Of a stretch of DNA of 6,930 nucleotides, positions 1 through 5,991 are shown piece after piece. This DNA is from Phycisphaerae bacterium (lineage in GTDB: Bacteria > Planctomycetota > Phycisphaerae > Tepidisphaerales > Tepidisphaeraceae): contig JACMJD010000208.1 in the NCBI GenBank assembly GCA_014380825.1, positions 1-6,930 on the forward strand, in the 5' to 3' direction. Both the position numbers and the translations under genes were made by a program. The notes under the pieces are model-generated. The model had not been told where the DNA came from. It ran no database searches and saw nothing but the letters and a program-made list of their open reading frames with translations. How positions within the stretch are numbered: position 1 is the first letter of the stretch; each line of letters opens with the position of its first letter.

Positions 1-1
1 C

Positions 2-49
2 TTCTATCCCAAGCTGGCGACGGGAATGGTGATTAATCCGCTGCGGTAA
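2..49 (+). CDS. Possible C-terminal end of an upstream gene (partial)
   Basis: Read from base 2, the plus strand is open for 15 codons (FYPKLATGMVINPLR) and stops at TAA 47-49. Most third positions are G or C, as in the neighbouring genes, and the peptide looks protein-like. The other two plus frames stop within the first 40 bases. If real, the gene enters from the left and converges on the minus-strand gene ending at 140, with the hairpins at 107-138 between the two stops. The fragment is too short to recognise a family, and an open stretch of this length can arise by chance, so this is a weak inference. Confidence 0.3.
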   Translation, partial: FYPKLATGMVINPLR

Positions 50-106
50 TTCTCGTACGACGGTTTTCCCAACCCGTGGCTGTGCGTATTAGAACAGATG
101 TCACGG

Positions 107-138
107 CGTACCGCGAGGTACGGGTTCTGAGAACCCGT
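107..138. repeat. Overlapping hairpins between convergent gene ends; REP-like or terminator
   Basis: Two palindromes share bases 120-122. The first has a 6-bp stem (CGTACC 107-112, GGTACG 117-122) around a GCGA loop. The second has an 8-bp perfect stem (ACGGGTTC 120-127, GAACCCGT 131-138) around TGA. Only one can form at a time. The second lies directly beyond the TAG stop (140-142) of the minus-strand gene, so it could act as a terminator or mRNA 3' stabiliser, but no T-tract follows it in either direction. Its ACGGG...CCCGT frame resembles the arms of the palindrome at 4668-4727, which suggests one dispersed repeat type. The rest of 50-139 shows no gene. Confidence 0.55.
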
Positions 139-139
139 G

Positions 140-3100
140 CTACGGGCTTTTTGCAACCAACTCCAATTCCGGCACGACCGGCTCGAGATTTTCTTCAAAC
201 GGCGGCTTCGGGTATCTCGCGTTGATCGCATCGAGATCCAGCTTCGCCGCCTCGACTTCCTTTTGCGCGGCGGCGTAGGCGTCTTCGGCTTTGCTCAGGT
301 ACATCGGCTGATTCTTGCGCGTCGCATCGCGCGGGATGTCCTTTTTACGCTCGTCATACAACGATTGCTTCTTCGCATCGGCGAACGCCTTCCGCGTGCG
401 CTCGACGTCAGACGCAGCGAGCTTCACGCGCTCCTCAGCTTTTGATTTCTCATCTACAATTTCCGGTGGATTTGCGGCGCTCGCCAGTTCGGTCTCGCTC
501 ACCCACGTGTTTCCCCATCGTCGCATGCCGGGCTTTGTCGCTTCGAGCTTCTTGTTGTATCCGTCGTAATGCTCGACCAGCAGCTTCAGCTGGCCCGCCG
601 TCGCGGGATTTTCCCTGGCCTTGTTGATGGCCAGGCCCATCAGGTTCAGCGTTTCTTCATCGACATTCGTTGCAAGTTGTTTGTCCAGATCGCGAATCGC
701 GCGGACGACGAAATTCTGGCTCGCGATGTCGAGCTTGGCGTGATTCAGCGTGATCGCTCGAGAAGTTTTCGTGTAACTCGCCGCCCTGTCGAGCGGATCG
801 CGTGCTTTCTGCAAATCGCCGGCACGCATGTACGCGACGGCCAGGCAGTGGAGCGCGATTGCCTGTTCATCGGATGCGACCTTCGGCGTCTTGGGCAACT
901 GATCGAGCGCCACCTGCGCGTGCGCCAGCGCATCGCGATTCCGGCCGGCAGCCAGATGATCAACCGCGGCGCGGATCAGATCTTTTGGCGCGCCAGTCGG
1001 TATGGTGGTTGGACCGTCAGCCACCGCCTCCGGCGCCGGAGCATTGCTCGTCTTTGCGCGACGTACGGCCAGCGCCGCGTCGATGTCTTTCTTGTTCAGG
1101 CTCACGCCCTTGTAAATCACGCGTTGCGCGCTGGCGGCGGGGAGAAATTCGACCAGCACCTGCGAATCGCTGATCATCGCCTTCGCCTTGCCGACAGACG
1201 ATCCGGCCGTCTGTGGCGGAAGGATCGCGATGATCCGGCCGGTCGCGGCGTCAACCCAGTCATTGCCGATCAACAGCGCGCCGCCTCGCGGAACCCAGGA
1301 GATTTGTTCGCTCGACAAGTCCGCTCGCGCACCGCCACCCAGTTCGGCGTCGAGCGCGACGTCGCCGGTTTCGTTGTCGAAGATGATCAGATGATTCTTG
1401 CTGTTCTCATTCATGACGGCCGCCAGTTGCGAGCCGTCGCGCGAGAACGACATCGCGCGCACCAGGGCGTCGCGGTGCGGCGTTTCTTGATCGCACACGA
1501 TCGTGCCGGTGTTGAGGTCGAAGACATTCAGCCGATTGTCTGCCACGCACGCAATGAACCGTCCGCCGGCACTGAGCGCGCTGGCTTGCGGCTTAGCGAG
1601 TTGAGAAGGGCCTTGCACTTCATGGACCGGCGAGGCGGATCGCACGTCCCACGCCTGCACCATCGCCTTGCCGCCGTGAATTTCGACGGCGGTGATCAGG
1701 CGGTTGTCCTTGTCGAAGCCGACCATCTGCGGCAATGGGCGCGACGGGTCGAACGTCAGCTTGCGCGATAGTCGCGATTCGGGCATCGACCACACTTCAA
1801 ATTCCGGCGCTCCGCCCGCCGCGGGCGCACCAGTCGCGGCCGCACGCGGATTGACGATGAGGATCGTCCCGTCCGGACTTAGCAGCGAACCAGCCACCTG
1901 AACTTTGTCTTTGATGAACCCGGTGCGCTTACCGCTGCGCACGTCGTAAACGTGCAGCGCTACGCTGTCGACGAACGCGACAAAAGGGCTGCCCGGCGAG
2001 GTGCGCGCAAGCGTCACCGGCGGCTTCACGTCGATCAACTGGTTCTTCAAATCCACCGGCCAACGAACGGGCGGCGGTGCATCGACGATCGGGGTCCAGG
2101 TGACGGCGGGCACGGGTGGCGGGGTCGGTACGACCTTCGCGGCCTCCTCGGCCTTCAGCCGATTTGCCTCAGCTTCGGTGGCGAGCGCCACCTCCTCGGT
2201 CTTCTTGCGTTCCGCTTCCTTTTTCTCGGCGTCTGGATCAGCCTTCACGACCGCCGGCGCCGGCTTTTCAACCCACGGCATCCGCACGCCGGCGCGGGTC
2301 ATGCCCCACGCGACGGCCGCCGCGACGCCGATGCTCAGGCCCGCGGTTAGCGCGTAGCACACCCAAGCCCACAACGTCGTCAAGCCCGCGCGGATCAGAT
2401 CTGCGCGGTAGACCAGGACGATCAGCGCGCCCATCACCAGCAGTCCGAAAATTCCCCAGTTGATCGCGCCGCTGACGCCGCTCTCGAAATATCCGAACGT
2501 CATCGCGCCGGTGGGGATGGCCAGCAGTCCCACCGTCTGCAACTTCAGCGCGTTGGCCAGCTCGATGCCGAGCTTTTGCGTGACGGCTTCTATGCCTTTC
2601 AGCGTGAGCGGAACGATCACCAGGAAGAACAGCCCGGCGGCGATTGCCATTAGGATGAACGCGATCAGCGGATTGGTCGAAGCCAGCGCCGCCTTGGCGG
2701 CGACGAATCCCGCGCCGCCCAGGCAGATGGCGATCGCCGCCAGCGGTAAGACCGTCTCGCCGACGATGTCCGGCAAGAGCGGCGTGTGCCGTTGCCGCCG
2801 CGTGCGCGCCGGCGCGGGCGCATCGTCTTTCACATTGAAATCGCCCATCGAGCGCTGCCCATCGTCCGGCTCAGCCCCGACTCCCATCTCATCGGATTGC
2901 GATGATTCCTCTTCCGATCCCCAGGACGATTCGCGATCCGCGTCCTGATCCGACCCATCGTACGATTCGTGTTCCGGCTCGCGCGCGGGCCTCTGAGCGG
3001 GCTGTGGCCGCGAATCTTCTTCGTCCGCAAAGCCGATCCCGCGATCGGGCGGCGATTGATCTCCGGCCGGCTCGTCGACGGCGGCTGGATTCGGCACCAC

Positions 3101-3202
3101 CATCTTCTGCCCGCAATTTTTGCACTGCGCCGCACGCCCGGCCAACTCATCGCGCACGCGATAATGCTTACCGCAGCCCTGGCAATTGAAATCAATAGGC
3201 AT
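140..3202 (-). CDS. Zinc-ribbon, multi-pass membrane protein with WD40-like propeller and TPR-like region; function unknown
   Basis: The protein has 1020 residues from ATG 3200-3202. Residues 7-30 form a CxxC...CxxC zinc ribbon (C7, C10, C27, C30) of the MJ0042-like kind that often opens planctomycete membrane proteins. Residues 40-140 are acidic and low in complexity. Hydrophobic segments near 151-173, 178-200, 219-239, 246-265 and 274-300 suggest five membrane passes. A charged coiled coil (323-357) and a proline-rich linker follow. Residues 368-700 look like a beta-propeller, with blade-end motifs near 417, 469, 516, 559, 606 and 649 (for example VYDVRSG, VFDLNTG, IFDNETG). Residues 737-846 are helical and TPR-like, 892-906 hold a tryptophan-rich WGNTWV motif, and 916-996 form a second coiled coil. 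An in-frame TTG at 3304 would add 34 residues. The ATG is preferred because the ribbon starts right after it and a GGGGTGG element sits 3 nt upstream. No catalytic motif is visible. A sensory or scaffolding role is possible but is only inference. Confidence 0.9.
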   Translation of the reverse strand: MPIDFNCQGCGKHYRVRDELAGRAAQCKNCGQKMVVPNPAAVDEPAGDQSPPDRGIGFADEEDSRPQPAQRPAREPEHESYDGSDQDADRESSWGSEEESSQSDEMGVGAEPDDGQRSMGDFNVKDDAPAPARTRRQRHTPLLPDIVGETVLPLAAIAICLGGAGFVAAKAALASTNPLIAFILMAIAAGLFFLVIVPLTLKGIEAVTQKLGIELANALKLQTVGLLAIPTGAMTFGYFESGVSGAINWGIFGLLVMGALIVLVYRADLIRAGLTTLWAWVCYALTAGLSIGVAAAVAWGMTRAGVRMPWVEKPAPAVVKADPDAEKKEAERKKTEEVALATEAEANRLKAEEAAKVVPTPPPVPAVTWTPIVDAPPPVRWPVDLKNQLIDVKPPVTLARTSPGSPFVAFVDSVALHVYDVRSGKRTGFIKDKVQVAGSLLSPDGTILIVNPRAAATGAPAAGGAPEFEVWSMPESRLSRKLTFDPSRPLPQMVGFDKDNRLITAVEIHGGKAMVQAWDVRSASPVHEVQGPSQLAKPQASALSAGGRFIACVADNRLNVFDLNTGTIVCDQETPHRDALVRAMSFSRDGSQLAAVMNENSKNHLIIFDNETGDVALDAELGGGARADLSSEQISWVPRGGALLIGNDWVDAATGRIIAILPPQTAGSSVGKAKAMISDSQVLVEFLPAASAQRVIYKGVSLNKKDIDAALAVRRAKTSNAPAPEAVADGPTTIPTGAPKDLIRAAVDHLAAGRNRDALAHAQVALDQLPKTPKVASDEQAIALHCLAVAYMRAGDLQKARDPLDRAASYTKTSRAITLNHAKLDIASQNFVVRAIRDLDKQLATNVDEETLNLMGLAINKARENPATAGQLKLLVEHYDGYNKKLEATKPGMRRWGNTWVSETELASAANPPEIVDEKSKAEERVKLAASDVERTRKAFADAKKQSLYDERKKDIPRDATRKNQPMYLSKAEDAYAAAQKEVEAAKLDLDAINARYPKPPFEENLEPVVPELELVAKSP

Positions 3203-3276
3203 CAGCCACCCCGGGGAATTGAATCCGAACTCACCACTACAACTCTCATGACGTGCTGGTCCGACAACGGTTTCAA

Positions 3277-3304
3277 ATTGTAACGACGGCGGGGCAATCG
3301 CCAA
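3277..3304 (-). promoter_or_regulatory. Candidate sigma70-type promoter for the zinc-ribbon membrane protein gene
   Basis: On the minus strand, TTGGCG (3304-3299, 4 of 6 matches to TTGACA) lies 16 bp before TACAAT (3282-3277, 5 of 6 matches to TATAAT). Transcription would start near 3270 and give a leader of roughly 68 nt before the ATG at 3202. The -35 element sits 2 bp from the inverted repeat at 3307-3378. If transcription does start here, the in-frame TTG at 3304 lies outside the mRNA, which supports the shorter protein. Based on matching alone; planctomycete promoter consensus may differ. Confidence 0.35.
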
Positions 3305-3306
3305 AT

Positions 3307-3378
3307 GATGGGGAGGTGAGCAGGCGTGGAGGTGGGGAGGTGTAATGCTTCACCTCTACACCTGCTCACCTCCCCATC
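3307..3378. repeat. Long inverted repeat in the divergent intergenic region
   Basis: The arms are 3307-3334 and 3351-3378, 28 bases each, around a 16-base loop. The outer 18 bp match perfectly, and inside them there is one mismatch (3325/3360) and one G-T wobble (3328/3357). The left arm is purine-rich and the right arm pyrimidine-rich. The nonamer GGGGAGGTG occurs at 3310-3318 and again at 3334-3342, and its complement is at 3367-3375, so slipped pairings are possible. The element fills the space between the two divergent promoter candidates. It may be a dispersed palindromic repeat, a regulator site or a bidirectional insulator. No transposase or target-site duplication was seen. Confidence 0.8.
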
Positions 3379-3384
3379 CTCACT

Positions 3385-3413
3385 CTGGCATGAAACCCAC
3401 CCCGGCCTATAAT
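3385..3413 (+). promoter_or_regulatory. Candidate sigma70-type promoter for the first M16 gene, possibly leaderless
   Basis: CTGGCA (3385-3390, 4 of 6 matches to TTGACA) is followed after exactly 17 bp by a perfect TATAAT (3408-3413). Transcription would begin around 3420-3422, immediately before ATG 3423, leaving almost no leader. That fits the absence of any purine-rich ribosome binding site before this ATG. It also argues against the upstream in-frame ATGs at 3345 and 3390, which would lie before the transcription start. Confidence 0.5.
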
Positions 3414-3422
3414 CCGCCGAAC

Positions 3423-4658
3423 ATGGCCGACCGCTATTTTCAGAAAACCTATCCGAATGGCCTGACTTTTCTCGCGGAGCAGATGCCCGCGATGCAGTCG
3501 GCTGCGATGAGCATCCTGCTGCCCGCCGGCGCCGCATCCGACCCGGCCGACCGATCGGGCGCGGCTACGGTTCTTTGCGAATTAACCCTGCGCGGCGCGG
3601 GCGATCGCGACAATCGCGCCTTAACGGAATATCTCGACAGCCTGGGCCTGCAACGATCCAGCGGCGTCGGAATTCACCACGCCCGCTTCGCGTGCGCGGC
3701 CGTCGCGCCGAAAGTGATCGAAGGCATGGCGACGTATGCCGACATCGTGCGTCGGCCCCAGCTTCCGGAGGAGGGGTTCATCGCCGCGCGCGAGCTTGCG
3801 CTGCAAGGGCTGGAAGGCATCGAAGACGAGCCGCGGCAGAAGCTGCTGATCGCGCTGCGCGAATGGCACCTGCCCAGCCCGCTCGGTCGCAACACCATGG
3901 GTCGAAAAGCAGATCTGGAAAAGTTGACGATTGATTTCGTTCGTGAAGATCACGCGACGCGATATCAGCCGAAGGATGCGATCATCTCGGTCGCCGGGAA
4001 TATCGATTTCGCCGAAGTTGAGCGCGAGGTGGCCAAACACTTTGGCACGTGGGAGACCAAGCCGCTAGCCGCCATCAAGCTGATGCCGCCGCCGGGCGCG
4101 TATCACTACGAACACGCCAAGAGCGAGCAGACGCATATCGGGATTGGATATCCGTCCGTTCTGGAAACCGATCCGGACTATTACACCGTCCGCATGGCGA
4201 TCGAAATCCTCGGCGGCGGCATGAGCGGCCGACTGTTCACCGAGGTCCGCGAGAAGCGCGGCCTGTGCTACAGCGTTGGCGCGAACTATTCGAGCCTCAA
4301 AGGAATTGGCGCAATCTTCGGCTACGCCGGCACCAGCAACGAACGCGCCCAGGCAACGCTCGATTGCTTGATTGCCGAGATCCACAGATTGAACGCAGGC
4401 GTCACGCAAAGCGAGCTGGATCGCGCCAAGATCGGACTGAAGGCCAGCACGATCATGTCGGGCGAATCGACCAGCGGCCGAGCCGGCGCAATCGCGCACG
4501 ACTATTTCATGCGTGGCCGAATCCGCACGCTCGATGAGATCAAGCAAGCGATCGACGGCGTGACGCTGGATCAAGTCAACGCGTACCTGAAAGCCAACAA
4601 GGCCGGGCCGTTCACGATCGTGATTGTCGGGCCGAAAGAATTAACGATCCCGAAGTGA
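3423..4658 (+). CDS. M16 family peptidase-like subunit lacking the zinc site (R/Y-pair subunit)
   Basis: The protein has 411 residues, the usual M16B length, with the family's two-domain plan: N-terminal half to about 215, then a C-terminal half. The start PNGLTFLAEQ matches the typical opening strand. Where active members have HxxEH, this protein has T49-V-L-C52-E53, and the distal glutamate aligns with G129, so zinc binding and catalysis should be lost. The C-terminal half keeps the glycine-rich loop GGGMSGRLF (264-272) and the R276/Y283 pair (VREKRGLCYSV), which bind substrate in heterodimeric M16B enzymes. It probably pairs with the HxxEH protein starting at 5992. There is no signal peptide, so a cytoplasmic location is expected. 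ATG 3423 was chosen over in-frame ATGs at 3345 (inside the inverted repeat) and 3390, because those add a proline-rich stretch unlike the family and lie upstream of the promoter. The family is certain; the partner is inferred. Confidence 0.93.
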   Translation: MADRYFQKTYPNGLTFLAEQMPAMQSAAMSILLPAGAASDPADRSGAATVLCELTLRGAGDRDNRALTEYLDSLGLQRSSGVGIHHARFACAAVAPKVIEGMATYADIVRRPQLPEEGFIAARELALQGLEGIEDEPRQKLLIALREWHLPSPLGRNTMGRKADLEKLTIDFVREDHATRYQPKDAIISVAGNIDFAEVEREVAKHFGTWETKPLAAIKLMPPPGAYHYEHAKSEQTHIGIGYPSVLETDPDYYTVRMAIEILGGGMSGRLFTEVREKRGLCYSVGANYSSLKGIGAIFGYAGTSNERAQATLDCLIAEIHRLNAGVTQSELDRAKIGLKASTIMSGESTSGRAGAIAHDYFMRGRIRTLDEIKQAIDGVTLDQVNAYLKANKAGPFTIVIVGPKELTIPK

Positions 4659-4667
4659 CACAAAGTT

Positions 4668-4727
4668 CGTATCACGGGCGTCTCGCCCGTGCCTGATGGT
4701 TCGCACGGGCGAGACGCCCGTGATACG
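4668..4727. repeat. BIME-like compound palindrome upstream of the SGNH hydrolase gene
   Basis: The arms 4668-4692 and 4703-4727 are perfectly complementary over 25 bp around a 10-base loop (4693-4702). Pairing continues through a G-T wobble (4667/4728) and one more pair (4666/4729). Each arm is itself palindromic: CACGGGCG 4673-4680 with CGCCCGTG 4684-4691 around TCT, and the mirror copy at 4704-4722 around AGA. The region can therefore fold as one long hairpin or two short ones, which is how two inverted REP units form a BIME. It fills most of the 77-bp gap between the two genes. It could stabilise or terminate the upstream message, and its base overlaps the next gene's ribosome binding site. 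Confidence 0.88.
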
Positions 4728-4734
4728 GAGAGAG
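4727..4734 (+). promoter_or_regulatory. Shine-Dalgarno site of the SGNH hydrolase gene, abutting a hairpin
   Basis: GGAGAGAG lies at 4727-4734, with the GGAG core ending 5 nt before ATG 4736. Its first bases form the foot of the long palindrome ending at 4727 (wobble and pairing extend to 4729), so the folded RNA could partly mask it. The site fixes the start at 4736, which is also where the signal peptide begins. Confidence 0.65.
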
Positions 4735-4735
4735 C

Positions 4736-5989
4736 ATGCACCGATCACTGTCTTTCGTTCTTGTTCTCGTCCTCGGATCGTTCGCTCACGCCCAGCTCAA
4801 ACCCGGCGACAAGCTCGCCATCACCGGCGATTCGATCACCGAGCAGAAGCAATATTCCGTGTTCATTCAGGATTATCTCCTGATGTGCGAACCGGTCGAC
4901 AACGTCCGCACGATGCAGTTCGGTTGGGGCGGTGAAACGAGCTGGGGTTTCCTCGCACGGCTGGACAACGACTGCCTGCAATTCAAACCCACGATCGCCA
5001 CAACCTGCTTTGGTATGAACGACGGCGGATATGGGCCGCTGAATCCCGAGCGGTTCGAGAAGTACAAGACGGCCACGAATGGTCTCGTCGACGCGTTCGA
5101 AAAGTCCGGCGTGCGCGTCGTGCTCGGCTCGCCGGGCGTGGTGGATCAGAACACCGCAATGGGAAAAAACCGCGCGAAAACGGACATCTACAACCAGACG
5201 CTCAAGTCCGAGCGCGACGCGGTTGAAGTGATCGCCAAAGAGCGCGGCGTGGCGTTCGCCGATGTCTACACGCCCATGATGGACGTGATGCAGAAGGCCG
5301 AGGCGAAGTACGGCGCCGGTTATCACGTCGCCGGCGCCGACGGCGTCCATCCGTGGGCGAACGGACATCTGGTGATGGCGTACGCGCTTCTGAAAGCGCT
5401 GGGATGCGATGGAAACATCGCGACGATCACGCTCGATCTGAGCAACAAGAAGGCGACCGCGACCGAGGGTCAGACAGTTAAGAGCTTCGACGGCAATACG
5501 CTGACGATCGAGAGCTCGCGATATCCGTTCTGCTTCCCGATCGATCCGAAGCTCGAAGGCAAGCTCGATGATCCGAACAACACGCGGGGCGCGCTCGAAT
5601 TCCTGCCGTTCAACGCAGAACTCAATCGTTACCGGCTGGTCATTTCCGATCCGCCGGCGAATTCGACGGTCAAGATTACCTGGGGAAATTCAAGCAAACA
5701 GTTTTCTGCGAAAGACGCGGCGATGGGCGTCAATCTCGCCGCGGAGTTCCTGGACAATCCGTTTGTTGAACAATTCCGCAAGGTCGACGGCGTGGTTCGC
5801 GAACAACAGAACTTCGAAACGTGGATGATCAAAAGCCTGGTACACGGCGTGCGTTACGAGCTGCCGGATGAGAAGAAATTGCTCGCGGATACGGTCGCCG
5901 CGTCAACAAAGAAACAGCTGATGCTCAGCAACCGCGCCGCCGACGCGGTGGTGCCGGTGACGCATACTATTACCATCGAGATCAAGTAA
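4736..5989 (+). CDS. Secreted SGNH/GDSL-family hydrolase (esterase-like)
   Basis: The protein has 417 residues. Residues 1-19 (MHRSLSFVLVLVLGSFAHA) form a signal peptide with an AHA cleavage site before Q20, so export is expected. The SGNH blocks are all present: GDSIT 31-35 with nucleophile S33, glycines 65-66 in GWGGETS, GMND 93-96 with N95, and DGVHP 202-206 with D202 and H205. The hydrolase domain spans about 26-225. SGNH enzymes usually cleave esters, including acetyl groups on polysaccharides, but no motif here settles the substrate. Residues 228-417 form a second region, partly beta-rich by appearance and not recognised; it may help bind substrate. The gene lies between two M16 subunit genes. 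It has a good ribosome binding site, starts 77 bp after the previous stop and ends 2 bp before the next start, so co-transcription at least with the downstream gene is likely. Fold and catalytic residues are secure; the role is not. Confidence 0.93.
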   Translation: MHRSLSFVLVLVLGSFAHAQLKPGDKLAITGDSITEQKQYSVFIQDYLLMCEPVDNVRTMQFGWGGETSWGFLARLDNDCLQFKPTIATTCFGMNDGGYGPLNPERFEKYKTATNGLVDAFEKSGVRVVLGSPGVVDQNTAMGKNRAKTDIYNQTLKSERDAVEVIAKERGVAFADVYTPMMDVMQKAEAKYGAGYHVAGADGVHPWANGHLVMAYALLKALGCDGNIATITLDLSNKKATATEGQTVKSFDGNTLTIESSRYPFCFPIDPKLEGKLDDPNNTRGALEFLPFNAELNRYRLVISDPPANSTVKITWGNSSKQFSAKDAAMGVNLAAEFLDNPFVEQFRKVDGVVREQQNFETWMIKSLVHGVRYELPDEKKLLADTVAASTKKQLMLSNRAADAVVPVTHTITIEIK

Positions 5990-5991
5990 AC

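Noticed and set aside
569..1771. 400-codon open frame on the plus strand opposite the large membrane protein gene
   Set aside because: It lies wholly antisense to a well-supported gene, is arginine-rich as expected of a GC-rich shadow frame, and shows no family motif or ribosome binding site. The minus-strand frame has clear domains.
3203..3304. TTG start extending the zinc-ribbon protein by 34 residues
   Set aside because: The extension is not domain-like, would start at the candidate -35 element, and the ATG at 3202 falls directly before the zinc ribbon as expected.
3307..3378. CRISPR array or miniature transposon
   Set aside because: There is one palindrome, not regularly spaced repeats, and no target-site duplication is visible at its ends.
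3345..3422. Upstream in-frame start adding 26 residues to the first M16 protein
   Set aside because: ATG 3345 lies in the loop of the inverted repeat and ATG 3390 lies before the perfect TATAAT. The added residues are proline- and histidine-rich, unlike any M16 N-terminus.
4668..4727. Intrinsic terminator ending the first M16 transcript
   Set aside because: The stem is strong but is followed by GGAGAGAG instead of a T-tract, and the downstream genes plausibly share the transcript. A repeat element is the better description.
4745..5368. 207-codon minus-strand frame opposite the SGNH hydrolase
   Set aside because: The plus strand here encodes the signal peptide and all SGNH catalytic blocks. 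The antisense product has no recognisable features.
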